64,000 nt of DNA from Paenibacillus xylanilyticus (lineage in GTDB: Bacteria; Bacillota; Bacilli; Paenibacillales; Paenibacillaceae), in contig NZ_JABMCB010000206.1 of assembly GCF_013359935.1 (NCBI RefSeq), positions 372,001-436,000 of the forward strand. Direction: 5' to 3'. Made by a program: the position numbers and the translations under genes. Below, one piece after another: positions 8,047 through 17,086 of the stretch. The notes beneath the pieces were generated by a model. That model saw only the letters and a list, made by a program, of their open reading frames with translations. It was not told the origin of the DNA and made no database searches. How positions within the stretch are numbered: the first letter of the stretch is position 1; each line of letters starts with the position of its first letter.

Positions 8047-10701
8047 ATGGAAAAGTTTATTCTCATAGATGGAAATAGCATTATCTACAGAGCATTTTTT
8101 GCAATGCCTCCTCTGACCAATTCGAAAGGTCTGCACACCAATGCCGTGTATGGCTTTACGACCATGTTGCTTCGATTGCTGGAAGAGCATAAGCCGACAC
8201 ATGTCATGGTGGCATTTGATGCTGGTAAAGTCACCTTCCGTCACGAAGGATACCAGGAATATAAAGGCGGCCGGGAAAAAACACCACCCGAGCTGTCGGA
8301 ACAGTTCCCGTTACTGAAAGAATTGCTGCAGGGACTTGGAATTGCCCAGTTTGAGCTTGCAGGGTTTGAAGCGGATGACATCATCGGAACGTTAACCAAA
8401 CGCGCAGACGAGGCGGGAAGACAGGTACTGGTTGTATCGGGTGACAAGGACATGCTTCAGCTTGCCTCCGAACATGTACATATCGGACTCACGCGCAAAG
8501 GGGTTACCGAAATCGAACTGTATGACCCTGCTCAGATTCAGGAACGTTATGGGCTGACGCCATTGCAGATTATCGACCTTAAAGGCCTCATGGGCGACAC
8601 TTCTGACAATATTCCAGGTATTCCGGGAGTCGGAGAGAAGACGGCTTTGAAACTTCTGCATCAATTCGGTTCGGTCGAGGAAGTGCTGAACGGTACAGGT
8701 GAATTGAAAGGAAAAATGAAAGAGAAGATTGAAGCGCACGCCGAAGATGCCCGGATGAGCAAACAGCTAGCGACCATTCACCGCGAAGTGCCACTGGAGC
8801 AAACGTGGGATGACATGCAGTTCGCGGGGCTAAAAGAAGAACAAGCAGGGCCAGCACTGGCCAAGCTTGAATTCAAGTCCCTGCTGGAACGCTTGTCGTT
8901 CAGCGGCACTGCAGTTTCTGCAGCAGAAGCCGTACCCGCTGCCGAGGTGGAATCCACCATTGCTACGGAAGAAACGATTGGTGAGCTGTTCCAGTCGCTG
9001 GATTCCATTGACGTGCTCCATGTGGAGACTCATGGCGATAATCCGCATCAAGCAAAATTGATTGGACTTGCTGTGGGGTCGGCAGGAGCATATACCTTCC
9101 TGTCCCCCGAGTTGCTTCAATCCGAAGCAGCGGCTCCGGTACGCGAATGGCTTGGCAATCCGGACAAGCCCAAACGTGGTTATGACCTGCATCGAATCGA
9201 TTTGGCCCTGCACGCGCATGGTATTGAGTTCGCCGGAGCATCCTTCGATGTGCAGCTTGCTGCCTACTTGCTTGATCCTACGGAATCCAATCAGACGATT
9301 AGCGGACTGACTTCGAAGTATGGTCTGCCTTCCCTGGCTGAAGATGATACGGTTATGGGTAAAGGAGCGAAATACAAGGTACCTGATGTAGAGGTCCTGG
9401 GCGATTTCCTGTGCCGTAAGGCTGCTGCCGTGGCTGCCATCATTCCTCTTCAGGAGCAGGCACTTGAGAACGATGAGATGAACGCGCTCTTTCATGAGCT
9501 GGAGATGCCGTTATCACGTATTCTGGCTGATATGGAGAAGCAAGGGATCAAGGCCAATACAGCAGATCTTCAGGCACTGGGTCGTGAGTTTGAAGAACAG
9601 ATCAGCAGGCTGATGGCAGAAATCTACCAACTTTCCGGTACGGAATTCAATCTGAACTCTCCGAAACAATTGGGTGAGATTTTATTCGATAAGCTTGGCC
9701 TGCCTGTAGTGAAGAAAACCAAAACGGGCTACTCCACAGATGCTGAAGTGTTGGAGAAGCTGGCTCCGTATCATGATGTGGTACAGCTGATTCTGCAATA
9801 CCGCCAGCTTGCCAAGCTGCAGTCCACTTATGTAGAGGGTCTCCTGAAAGAGATTTCGGACCGGGACGGCAAGGTGCATACGTTCTACCGTCAAACCATA
9901 GCTGCCACGGGGCGCCTCAGCAGCCAGTTTCCGAACTTGCAGAACATTCCGATCCGACTGGAAGAGGGACGCAAAATCCGGAAGGTATTTGTTCCTTCCG
10001 AGCCAGGCTGGTCCATTTTGGCGGCAGACTATTCCCAGATTGAATTGCGTGTACTCGCCCATATCTCGGATGACGAGCGTTTGAAGGAAGCTTTTGTTCA
10101 TGACATGGATATCCATACCAAGACAGCGTCTGACGTATTCGGAGTTAAGGCTGAAGAGGTGGACAGCGACATGCGTCGTTCAGCCAAGGCAGTTAACTTC
10201 GGAATCGTATATGGCATTAGTGACTACGGTTTGTCCCAAAATCTGAACATCACACGAAAAGAGGCTGCTCAATTTATCGATCAGTACTTTGAAGTTTTCC
10301 AGGGTGTTCGTCGATATATGGACGATATTGTGAAGGAAGCACGTCAGGACGGCTTTGTCAAAACGCTGCTGGAACGCCGTCGGTATCTGCCGGAGATCAA
10401 TGCAAGCAACTTTAATCTGCGTTCCTTCGCAGAGCGTACGGCAATGAATACCCCAATACAGGGTACAGCCGCAGATATTATCAAGCTTGCCATGGTACAG
10501 ATGGACGAAGCGCTTCGTGAACGCAAGTTGAAGAGCCGCATGCTGCTGCAGGTGCATGACGAACTTGTATTCGAAGTGCCAGCGGATGAGCTGGAGCTGA
10601 TGAAGGAGCTTGTACCATTCGTTATGGAAAAGGCATTGGAACTTTCTGTACCGCTGAAAGCGGAAGTCAGCTTCGGGGAAAACTGGTACGAAGCCAAATA
10701 G
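8047..10701 (+). CDS. polA: DNA polymerase I
   Basis: An 884-residue family A polymerase. N-terminal 5' nuclease domain (about 1-290) shows LIDGNSIIYRAFFAMPPL, the acidic GFEADDIIGTLT and GLMGDTSDNIPGIPGVGEKTA. Polymerase motif A is DYSQIELRVLAHIS (about 660), motif B RRSAKAVNFGIVYGIS (about 705-720) and motif C LQVHDELVFEV (about 835). The central 3'-5' exonuclease region looks vestigial: the family FDTET metal motif reads LHVETH here, so the first Asp is gone, as in the Bacillus enzymes. It acts in Okazaki fragment maturation and repair. The ATG at 8047 follows a GAGGTG ribosome site. mutM downstream appears to have its own promoter (TATAAT at 10791). Confidence 0.96.
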   Translation: MEKFILIDGNSIIYRAFFAMPPLTNSKGLHTNAVYGFTTMLLRLLEEHKPTHVMVAFDAGKVTFRHEGYQEYKGGREKTPPELSEQFPLLKELLQGLGIAQFELAGFEADDIIGTLTKRADEAGRQVLVVSGDKDMLQLASEHVHIGLTRKGVTEIELYDPAQIQERYGLTPLQIIDLKGLMGDTSDNIPGIPGVGEKTALKLLHQFGSVEEVLNGTGELKGKMKEKIEAHAEDARMSKQLATIHREVPLEQTWDDMQFAGLKEEQAGPALAKLEFKSLLERLSFSGTAVSAAEAVPAAEVESTIATEETIGELFQSLDSIDVLHVETHGDNPHQAKLIGLAVGSAGAYTFLSPELLQSEAAAPVREWLGNPDKPKRGYDLHRIDLALHAHGIEFAGASFDVQLAAYLLDPTESNQTISGLTSKYGLPSLAEDDTVMGKGAKYKVPDVEVLGDFLCRKAAAVAAIIPLQEQALENDEMNALFHELEMPLSRILADMEKQGIKANTADLQALGREFEEQISRLMAEIYQLSGTEFNLNSPKQLGEILFDKLGLPVVKKTKTGYSTDAEVLEKLAPYHDVVQLILQYRQLAKLQSTYVEGLLKEISDRDGKVHTFYRQTIAATGRLSSQFPNLQNIPIRLEEGRKIRKVFVPSEPGWSILAADYSQIELRVLAHISDDERLKEAFVHDMDIHTKTASDVFGVKAEEVDSDMRRSAKAVNFGIVYGISDYGLSQNLNITRKEAAQFIDQYFEVFQGVRRYMDDIVKEARQDGFVKTLLERRRYLPEINASNFNLRSFAERTAMNTPIQGTAADIIKLAMVQMDEALRERKLKSRMLLQVHDELVFEVPADELELMKELVPFVMEKALELSVPLKAEVSFGENWYEAK

Positions 10702-10816
10702 CAGACCCCATGCGGGTTTCCGTTATTTTACAAACGTTACTTCACAAGGATTCGACACAAGAAGGGGTCCCGCTGAAGCTCATCTTCCGTTATAATATAG
10801 GGGAGGTGAGAACATC

Positions 10817-11647
10817 ATGCCGGAATTACCGGAAGTCGAAACAGTCAGAAGAACATTAAATCAACTTGTTGTAGGTAAGACCATTGAACGCGTAACCGTT
10901 AGCTTGCCGCGCATCATTCAGCGGCCGGACGATATAGATGCATTTGCACTGGAACTCACAGGACACACCATAACTGGCGTGGAACGAAGAGGCAAATTTT
11001 TACGGATTTTGTTGGACGGGCTGGTACTGGTCTCCCATCTGCGGATGGAAGGAAGATACGGCGTATACCAGCAGCACGAAGAAGTGGAGAAGCATACCCA
11101 TGTTATCTTTCACTTTACGGATGGTACTGAATTGCGTTATAAGGATGTACGTCAGTTTGGGACCATGCATCTGTTTACTGCGGGAGAAGAACTGGTATCT
11201 AAACCTTTGCTCAAGCTTGGTTTGGAACCGCTGGATCCGGCATTTACAGTGGCAGCCTTTCGTGATGCTGTTGGCAAACGGACAATCAAAATCAAGGCTG
11301 TGTTGTTAAATCAGGCATATGTCGTTGGCATCGGGAATATTTATGTGGACGAAGCCCTTTTCCGCGCAGGCATTCACCCTGAAACCATTGCCAAGACGTT
11401 GACCGAAGCCCAATTAACGGTGCTGCACGAGGCGATTGTAGCTACGCTGCAGGATGCCGTGAATGCAGGTGGATCTTCCATCAAATCGTATGTTAATGGA
11501 CAAGGCGAGATGGGCATGTTTCAGCATCAACTGAAAATCTATGGACGTAAATCCGAGCCTTGTACAACATGTGGTACATTAATTGAGAAAAGTGTTGTGG
11601 GTGGTCGCGGGACGCATTACTGTCCGAAGTGCCAACCACTAAACTAA
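10817..11647 (+). CDS. mutM: Formamidopyrimidine-DNA glycosylase
   Basis: A 276-residue base-excision repair enzyme that removes 8-oxoguanine and formamidopyrimidines and cleaves the AP site. The catalytic N-terminal PELPEVETVRRTL (Pro2 nucleophile, Glu3) is exact, and the H2TH region (QAYVVGIGNIYVDEALF) and C-terminal zinc finger (CTTCGTLI...YCPKC) are complete. The start must be this ATG because Pro2 has to be N-terminal; GGGGAGGTGAG precedes it. Length is normal for the family. Confidence 0.96.
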   Translation: MPELPEVETVRRTLNQLVVGKTIERVTVSLPRIIQRPDDIDAFALELTGHTITGVERRGKFLRILLDGLVLVSHLRMEGRYGVYQQHEEVEKHTHVIFHFTDGTELRYKDVRQFGTMHLFTAGEELVSKPLLKLGLEPLDPAFTVAAFRDAVGKRTIKIKAVLLNQAYVVGIGNIYVDEALFRAGIHPETIAKTLTEAQLTVLHEAIVATLQDAVNAGGSSIKSYVNGQGEMGMFQHQLKIYGRKSEPCTTCGTLIEKSVVGGRGTHYCPKCQPLN

Positions 11648-11657
11648 AACCAATGAA

Positions 11658-11706
11658 GATACAAATTGAAATTGTCGTTTACACACTAACGGCTTGAATT
11701 TGTATC
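11658..11706. repeat. Inverted repeat after mutM
   Basis: Perfect 10-base arms GATACAAATT and AATTTGTATC separated by about 29 bases. No U-tract follows, so it is not a classical terminator; function unknown. Confidence 0.5.
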
Positions 11707-11839
11707 AAATGAACGAAATGTTTAAAACGTAGCACCCATGGATTACTCCCTCCATATACTGATATGGCAGAATAAGCGGGCGAATACCTACTTGAAACGG
11801 TAGGTTAAAATGAGTTCCCGCACAGGGGAGGAATCCGGG

Positions 11840-12595
11840 GTGCTGCATCATTTTATTTCATTGCTGGCGCTTGCTTTGGCGCTTAGTTTAGATGGTTTTG
11901 GTGTTGGGATTACATACGGGCTGCGCAGGACGAAGATCCCGCTGTTATCCATTGCTGTAATCTCCATTTGTTCGGGATTGGTCATTGGCCTGTCTATGCA
12001 GGTTGGCGTTCTATTATCCCATGTGGTATCTCCTGATGTGGCTTCGATCGTTGGTGCAGTTATTCTGATTGGTATCGGCGCGTGGTCATTGATACAGCTG
12101 ATCCGAAAGCAAGGGAAAGATCGACTTGAATCGGATGCTGGGACGGAAGAAAATGGGGGCAGAGGGCAGACGACAGATGATAGACTGGTCAAAGGGAAAA
12201 ATCAGGTGCTAGCGCTTGAGCTTGAACAATCTGAATCTGGCGGGTCGCTGGAACGAATGGTATTTACACTGGAGCTACGGAAGTTAGGTGTCGTTATTCA
12301 AATCTTGCGCAGTCCTTCCAAAGCGGATATGGACAATTCGGGCAGCATCTCCGCCCAGGAGGCGATGTGGCTGGGAATTGCTCTGTCACTGGACGCTTTC
12401 GGTGCAGGACTTGGAGCCGCTTTGCTGGGTTTCCCCACATTGTGGACTGCGCTTGTCATCGCATTGTTCAGTGGTGCATTTCTGTTACTGGGCATGAAAG
12501 TCGGATTGCGTTTTGCAGCTCTGCGCTGGATGAAGAGGCTGTCTGTGCTGCCTGCGTTGTTGTTAATGATTATGGGAATAATGAAGCTGTTATGA
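11840..12595 (+). CDS. ytaF: Sporulation membrane protein YtaF
   Basis: A 251-residue MntP-like membrane protein with two related halves of three helices, each opening with a repeated ALSLDGFGVGI / ALSLDAFGAGLGAAL motif (about residues 12 and 178). The halves are separated by a long charged linker (about residues 92-165) containing DMDNSGSIS. The GTG start at 11840 is chosen because GGGGAGG (11825-11831) is correctly spaced; the in-frame ATG at 11810 lies before the ribosome site. In Bacillus, YtaF lies in the same polA-mutM-ytaF-coaE order and is linked to sporulation. It is probably co-transcribed with coaE (9-base gap). Confidence 0.88.
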   Translation: MLHHFISLLALALALSLDGFGVGITYGLRRTKIPLLSIAVISICSGLVIGLSMQVGVLLSHVVSPDVASIVGAVILIGIGAWSLIQLIRKQGKDRLESDAGTEENGGRGQTTDDRLVKGKNQVLALELEQSESGGSLERMVFTLELRKLGVVIQILRSPSKADMDNSGSISAQEAMWLGIALSLDAFGAGLGAALLGFPTLWTALVIALFSGAFLLLGMKVGLRFAALRWMKRLSVLPALLLMIMGIMKLL

Positions 12596-12604
12596 GGTGA
12601 AACG

Positions 12605-13201
12605 ATGAATATTGGCTTAACCGGCGGGATCGCAACGGGAAAGAGCAGTGTTTCCGCCCTACTTGCCAGTAAGGGAGCGCTGCTGATCGATGCAGACGTG
12701 ATTGCCCGGGAGGTCATGATGCCCGGGCATCCCGTCTTGGCTGCCGCTGTAAAGCGGTTTGGACAAGCCATACTGAATGAGGATGGGACACTGGATCGGA
12801 AAAAGCTGGGAAGCATAGTGTTTCAGAATCCGGATGAGCGCAAAGCTCTCGAGGCAATTACACATCCGGCTATACGTCAGGAGATGCGGGAGCGTGCTGC
12901 TGCATATGAAAAGGCCTATCCGGACAAGCTTGTGGTATCAGATATTCCTTTATTGTTTGAATCCGGTTTGGAAAAAGGCTTCGATGAGGTTATGGTTGTA
13001 TACGTACCGAGATCCGTGCAGCGGGAGCGACTGATCAAAAGGGATGGAATGACAGAGGAAGAGGCCGAGGCCCGCATTAATGCGCAGATGGATATTGAAC
13101 ATAAGAAGCAGCGTGCTGACGTGGTTATTGACAACAGCGGCTTATGGTCGGATACGGAGCAGCAGGTTATTTCATTTTTGCATCGTAAGGGTCTGATATG
13201 A
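12605..13201 (+). CDS. coaE: Dephospho-CoA kinase
   Basis: A 198-residue P-loop kinase catalysing the last step of coenzyme A synthesis, phosphorylation of the 3'-hydroxyl of dephospho-CoA. The P-loop GLTGGIATGKSSVS is at residues 4-17, followed by DADVIAREV and the lid-region ERLIKRDGMTEEEAEARI. The ATG at 12605 follows GAGGTG. Its last codons overlap the next gene by 4 bases (ATGA), implying translational coupling. Confidence 0.95.
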   Translation: MNIGLTGGIATGKSSVSALLASKGALLIDADVIAREVMMPGHPVLAAAVKRFGQAILNEDGTLDRKKLGSIVFQNPDERKALEAITHPAIRQEMRERAAAYEKAYPDKLVVSDIPLLFESGLEKGFDEVMVVYVPRSVQRERLIKRDGMTEEEAEARINAQMDIEHKKQRADVVIDNSGLWSDTEQQVISFLHRKGLI

Positions 13202-13761
13202 AGTTACTGCGCAAGAAACGGGTACTGCTGTTGATGTTTGTTTCATTTGTATTGGTGCTGTTCCTGAATACAAACTGGATGGCGTGGTTTTATCCGATTC
13301 ATTATAAGGAAGAGATTCGTGCCCAATCTCAGAGCTATGAGGTCGACCCTTTTCTTATCGCTTCTATAATTAAGGTGGAAACCAATTTTAAAACCAGCAA
13401 GGAATCCAGAAGAGGTGCCATCGGGCTGATGCAGCTGATGCCGGATACAGCAAACTGGATCATGGAGCAGGCCAAAATTCCGGGGACATCGCTTGAGGAA
13501 CTGAAGCACGAGCCTGAAAGGAACATCCAGCTTGGAACATGGTACCTCCGTAACCTCTCAGAACAGTTTGATGGCAATGAGACGGCAATGATTGCCGCAT
13601 ATAATGCCGGACCAGGCAAAGTCAGCGGGTGGCTTAGAGATGGTGTGTGGGACGGTTCCTTCGAAACGGTCAAGGATATTCCTTTTGGAGAAACCCGGCA
13701 CTATGTACAACGAGTCATTTATTATTATAATCAGTATGTAAAGATCTATAATACGTTCTGA
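13198..13761 (+). CDS. Lytic transglycosylase, SLT family
   Basis: A 187-residue membrane-anchored murein hydrolase. One N-terminal hydrophobic segment (about 8-28, LLLMFVSFVLVLFLNTNWM) anchors it; the SLT domain (about 40-180) shows the catalytic Glu in IIKVETNFKTSKESRRGAIG, then LMQLMPDTA, and the AAYNAGPG motif. It cleaves the glycan strand to a 1,6-anhydro end. It overlaps coaE by 4 bases; the same coaE neighbour exists in other Bacillales. Confidence 0.9.
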   Translation: MKLLRKKRVLLLMFVSFVLVLFLNTNWMAWFYPIHYKEEIRAQSQSYEVDPFLIASIIKVETNFKTSKESRRGAIGLMQLMPDTANWIMEQAKIPGTSLEELKHEPERNIQLGTWYLRNLSEQFDGNETAMIAAYNAGPGKVSGWLRDGVWDGSFETVKDIPFGETRHYVQRVIYYYNQYVKIYNTF

Positions 13762-13848
13762 AGACGGACAGCAAGCATTTGTCGAAGTAGTCAAAAGTAT
13801 ATCTGTCTAATTCGATTATCTTCTATGAGCTAAATTGAAAAGCAAAAG

Positions 13849-13894
13849 CACAGAGCAGGCCGGTGAATCACCGGCCGCTCCATGCTCCTCTGTG
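13849..13894 (-). terminator. Terminator of the spore protein gene
   Basis: CACAGAG pairs with CTCTGTG and encloses a strong GGCCGGT/ACCGGCC stem. On the minus strand it is followed by CTTTTGCTTTT. It lies between the convergent transglycosylase and spore-protein genes. Confidence 0.7.
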
Positions 13895-13915
13895 TAACAT
13901 ATTACGATGCAGAGA

Positions 13916-14140
13916 TTATTGGTATTGACCAGCCAATTGCTGTTCTGCAATTGTTACCAGACGTTTCGTGATGTATCCACCGATCGAACCGTTCTCGTAA
14001 GAAGTCATGTTACCTTGGTATCCGTCTTGTGGGATGCTGATTCCGAGTTCTTGAGCAACTTCATATTTCAATTGCTCCAGTGCTGCGGAAGCGCGAGTTA
14101 CTACCAAGTTGTTGGAGTTACCGTTGCTGTTTTGGGCCAT
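13916..14140 (-). CDS. Alpha/beta-type small acid-soluble spore protein
   Basis: A 74-residue DNA-binding spore protein of the SspA/SspB class. The GPR protease cleavage-site region is YEVAQELGI (about residues 26-34), and the conserved C-terminal part is NGSIGGYITKRLVTIAEQQL. These proteins coat DNA in the forespore and protect it from UV and heat. An AGGAGGTGAAC ribosome site precedes the ATG at 14140, and a sigma-G-like promoter lies about 40 bases upstream. Confidence 0.95.
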   Translation of the reverse strand: MAQNSNGNSNNLVVTRASAALEQLKYEVAQELGISIPQDGYQGNMTSYENGSIGGYITKRLVTIAEQQLAGQYQ

Positions 14141-14170
14141 TGCTGTTCACCTCCTCGCGGTTGGTAAAAG

Positions 14171-14200
14171 TATTATGTGTCTTCAATGCGATTTTCATAA
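14171..14200 (-). promoter_or_regulatory. Sigma-G-like promoter of the spore protein gene
   Basis: On the minus strand TTATG (14200-14196) is followed 18 bases later by CATAATA (14177-14171). This fits the forespore sigma-G pattern GHATR-N18-CATWHTA with one mismatch in the -35 element. Confidence 0.65.
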
Positions 14201-14253
14201 CTAGATGTTTCAGGGAATTAGTGGTAAAAGTAAAACATGGGAAGTGATCTGAA

Positions 14254-14721
14254 TTGAAATGTCCTTATTGCGCCTACCTAGGCACAAAGGTGCTGGATTC
14301 ACGGCCAGCCAATGAATCCAAATCAATCCGCCGCCGTCGTGAATGCGAGCAGTGCAGTCGCCGCTTTACAACATTTGAAATGGTGGAAGAGACACCACTG
14401 ATCGTCATCAAGAAAGACGGCAGCCGGGAAGAGTTTAGTCGTGACAAGATTCTCCGTGGTCTGATTCGGGCTTGTGAGAAACGACCAGTCTCTGTAGAGA
14501 AGCTGGAGATGATGGTTTCCGAGGTGGAGAAGTCACTGCGGAACACAGCTGAAGCTGAAGTTGAGAGTCGTCAGATTGGTGAACTGTTGATGGAGCAGCT
14601 GTTTCCGGTTGATGAAGTGGCCTACGTACGTTTTGCATCCGTGTATCGCCAATTCAAAGACATCAATATGTTCATGAAGGAATTGAAATCGTTGTTGTCC
14701 AAAGAGGATCTCGAAGATTAA
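14254..14721 (+). CDS. nrdR: Transcriptional repressor NrdR
   Basis: A 155-residue repressor of ribonucleotide reductase genes. The N-terminal zinc ribbon is MKCPYC...CEQCSRRFTTFE with the family motif SRPANESKSIRRRRECE, followed by the ATP-cone (about 50-140; VIKKDGSREEFSRDKILRGL) that senses ATP/dATP. A TTG start at 14254 is used; it places Met-Lys-Cys-Pro at the N-terminus as in the family, and GGGAAGTGA precedes it. No nrd genes are in the window, so it acts on distant targets. Confidence 0.94.
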   Translation: MKCPYCAYLGTKVLDSRPANESKSIRRRRECEQCSRRFTTFEMVEETPLIVIKKDGSREEFSRDKILRGLIRACEKRPVSVEKLEMMVSEVEKSLRNTAEAEVESRQIGELLMEQLFPVDEVAYVRFASVYRQFKDINMFMKELKSLLSKEDLED

Positions 14722-14904
14722 AGAAGTGGATCATGGGAGAAGAGCAGTCTGAGCTTTTGACACGAGTAGCCATTCCAAGAGGTTGTTCTTCTCCAAACAC
14801 TTTGCGTTCTTAAAAAGTTGTTGACAGCTAATGCTGCTTTTTATATGATATAGGAGTCGCCTGCGGAACTGCTGCAGAAATTGACAAGCATCTTAATGTA
14901 ATGT

Positions 14905-14977
14905 GGGGCCTTAGCTCAGCTGGGAGAGCGCATCGCTGGCAGCGATGAGGTCAGGGGTTCGATCCCCCTAGGCTCCA
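14905..14977 (+). tRNA. tRNA-Ala (GGC anticodon)
   Basis: A complete 73-base cloverleaf: acceptor GGGGCCT/AGGCTCC with one G-U pair, D stem GCTC/GAGC, anticodon stem CATCG/CGATG with loop CTGGCAG (anticodon GGC), T arm AGGGG-TTCGATC-CCCCT, discriminator A. CCA is not encoded. The 3' part is duplicated at 18637-18685, marking this gene as an integration site. Confidence 0.95.
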
Positions 14978-14979
14978 TA
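14931..14979 (+). repeat. Attachment-site copy in tRNA-Ala (att, left)
   Basis: The 49 bases from the anticodon stem to just past the discriminator base recur at 18637-18685 with a single difference (gatgagGtcag versus gatgagAtcag). This is the expected direct repeat left by tyrosine-recombinase integration into a tRNA 3' end. Confidence 0.85.
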
Positions 14980-14985
14980 CTCAAA

Positions 14986-15012
14986 AAACTCTTGGTACAC
15001 AAGGGTTTTTTG
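14986..15012 (+). terminator. Terminator-like hairpin after tRNA-Ala
   Basis: AAAACTCTTG pairs imperfectly with CAAGGGTTTT, followed by further T residues. It lies just inside the element and would terminate the tRNA transcript after integration. Confidence 0.55.
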
Positions 15013-15103
15013 CTTTTTATAGGGGTTAAATGAGGTCTCTATTTTCGGTGTCTGGTGCCGAAATGGTGCCATTCGTTTTTTTGGTGCCTGAATTGGTACC
15101 GAA

Positions 15104-15574
15104 TTAGAAGTCTCCGAATCGCTCGGCTGTTTCTTTCTGCATGTTCGGCAAAACATGGCTGTACAGGTCAATGGTTATCTTGACGCTGGCATGTCCAAGT
15201 CGCTCCTGCACGATTTTAGGATGCACCCCTTGCTTGAGCAGCAGAGTAGCATGTGTATGTCTTAAATCGTGGACTGTGATCTTCGGTATCTCTAGTTTCT
15301 CCATATACCTATAAAACGTTCTGAGAAGGTTTCTAGGCGTCACAGGCGTCCCTACGGAAGTCGCAATGATTAAGTCGTTGTCTTGGTATACTCCACCCGC
15401 TTTTGGTTTCTCAGCAGCCACTACGCGTTTCCTCTTCTGAATTTCTTTTATGATCTTGTCATCGACCGACACCAATCGTGTACCCGAAGCAGTTTTTGCT
15501 CCTGTCCTGATTTTCTTTCCATCATGTGATAATGTTTGTAGTCTAAGAATCAGTTGTAAAACAATCTGAGACAT
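15104..15574 (-). pseudogene. Truncated tyrosine recombinase (integrase) C-terminal domain
   Basis: 156 codons covering the catalytic half of a phage-type integrase. The HxxR box (VHDLRHTHATLLL), LGHASVKITIDLYSHV with the second His and the nucleophilic Tyr, and the C-terminal NMQKETAERFGDF are intact. The SAM-like core-binding domain and the segment with the first catalytic Arg are missing, so the protein should be inactive. The gene reads toward the tRNA and its stop lies about 125 bases from the att repeat, the usual place of an integrase gene in such elements. Confidence 0.85.
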
Positions 15575-15580
15575 TATCAG

Positions 15581-16015
15581 TAACTCCTTTATATGATAAC
15601 GGGCACAAACTGCTTCAGAAGGCTAAAGAACTCGGTCTTGAGGGTATCTGTCAGTATAATAGGGATGCACAAATGATTTTAGACGGGCGTTCAGAACGTC
15701 ACGTCGTTAAGGTAAAAGCGTATCAATACATTCCCTGTCAGATAGAATCTATGCGGATCAAAGGAACTTTGGGTGGGGCCTATCAGTAAACGGTAAGTAT
15801 GTTGGTATGTTGGAATTTCCACCTGGCCACGAAGAAATACATGCTTTTAATCAGATATCCAAGCAGCTCATTCGGGGCGAAAGTAAAGGCTGGCGTTATT
15901 TTGAGCCGTTAATAAGCTGCAAAATCAAATTTCAATGTTACTCTAAGAACGGAAAACTTCGTTCTCCCAAGTTTGAAGGATTCTGCACAACTACTTCTGT
16001 ACAATTAAAAAGTTG
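15581..16015 (+). pseudogene. Frameshifted C-terminal remnant of ATP-dependent DNA ligase
   Basis: The first frame (15581-15789) reads HKLLQKAKELGLEGIC and later HVVKVKAY, resembling ligase motifs IV (EGIV) and V (K-x-K). A one-base deletion near 15767 shifts to the second frame, which contains FGWGLSVNGKYVGMLEF and then YFEPLISCKIKFQCY and GKLRSPKFEGF, the pattern of the OB-fold domain of phage/Bacillus LigB-type ligases. The adenylation domain with the catalytic Lys is absent. It is a dead remnant of element cargo. Family identification is by motif memory; a profile search would settle it. Confidence 0.65.
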
Positions 16016-16669
16016 AAGATATCCTTGATTTACAAGCTAAAAGATTTGTTTGAGTATTTTTGTATATGTGACTTTATGTAGACACTTTTAAAGGCAAAAA
16101 GCAGTTTGTACTACACCAATAGACGACCCAAGGATTTGTTGCAGCGTGAGGTTAACTATAGGTCCTTTTTTGTCTAATGCTACTCGCTTGTAGAATAATG
16201 TTTATTAGCAGCTGTCCAAATGATAGGTGCTTTTTTGTATTGAATCGATAATGAAAAAACATTAGCTGGGTCCCACTGCGCCTAGGTGTGGGATCGGCAG
16301 CTGCCGGATCTCCGTCTGGATCGATGCGGAACTGCGCCGGCTACATATCCACGAAGACCGTAGCGTCCAGGTAGCCGATCAACATAATGCTGGATCATTA
16401 GACGAATTGAGGGATACTTCCAAGGGGATCACGTTTATTGATTGAATGTTTAATCTCTCGGAAAAAAAGCCAACAGTTTTTTGTGATTGGTTTGACAGCT
16501 AGCCGATGAGTTCGCCAGGCGACACTGCCGCGGCTCTGCATCTTGCATACGGTGAGTAGATAAATAAAGCATAGAAATAAAATATTTTAGTCGATTATTT
16601 TTATTGGTAACTATTTGATGTTCAGGACCGTTTACATAATAAGTGTAAATATTTTTTTGGGGGGAACGG
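16016..16669. other. Degenerate non-coding stretch within the tRNA island
   Basis: No gene is supported. Positions about 16265-16440 are visibly richer in GC than the surroundings and contain a frame of about 55 codons without a start (VWIDAELRRLHIHEDRSV...), which could be a fragment of a lost gene. I do not recognise it. Confidence 0.4.
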
Positions 16670-17038
16670 ATGAAGAGAAAATGGAAGATTATTTTATTTA
16701 GCTTTATTGGGTTTATTATTCTTTTATTCATATTAGGAGCAACATACATCAACAATGTTGGTTATAACAATGTAAAGCTTATGTATAAATTAAATACAAC
16801 GGATGTATCCATTGTTCAGATGGAGGAAGAGGGACAGTATCTTGCATTAAGGATGAACGGTAATCAACTTCTTAAAGATCGAGTGGAGAGGGAAGGCTGG
16901 CAGTTCAAGCAGCAGGAAGGGGCTGCATTTTTCTTTAAGAAAGACAATCAAGAAACTGTTATTTCTACGGAAATATGGAATAGTAATTATGTCCTTTATC
17001 GTGTAGATGATAATGTCGTCAATCTTGCCGACAAATAA
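16670..17038 (+). CDS. Small membrane-anchored protein of unknown function
   Basis: A 122-residue protein with a basic start (MKRKWK), one strong hydrophobic helix (about 7-28, IILFSFIGFIILLFILGATY) and a C-terminal soluble part of about 95 residues with mixed strands. It could be a lipid-anchored or single-span envelope protein; no motif is recognised. GGGGGGAACGG precedes the ATG. It has its own terminator. It lies in the tRNA-Ala island and is one of only two apparently intact genes there. Confidence 0.65.
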   Translation: MKRKWKIILFSFIGFIILLFILGATYINNVGYNNVKLMYKLNTTDVSIVQMEEEGQYLALRMNGNQLLKDRVEREGWQFKQQEGAAFFFKKDNQETVISTEIWNSNYVLYRVDDNVVNLADK

Positions 17039-17046
17039 GGAAAAAA

Positions 17047-17086
17047 AAACAGCCTGTCCACTTATATGTGGAGGCTGGTTTTTATT
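17047..17086 (+). terminator. Terminator after the small membrane protein
   Basis: CAGCCTGTCCAC pairs with GTGGAGGCTGG, followed by TTTTTATTT. On the minus strand the A-run makes it usable by the convergent gene as well. Confidence 0.7.

Noticed and set aside
8830..9495. 221-codon minus-strand frame within polA
   Set aside because: Antisense shadow of the polymerase gene without initiation signals.
16265..16440. GC-richer segment with a frame lacking a start codon
   Set aside because: Could be a gene fragment, but no family is recognisable and there is no initiation signal.
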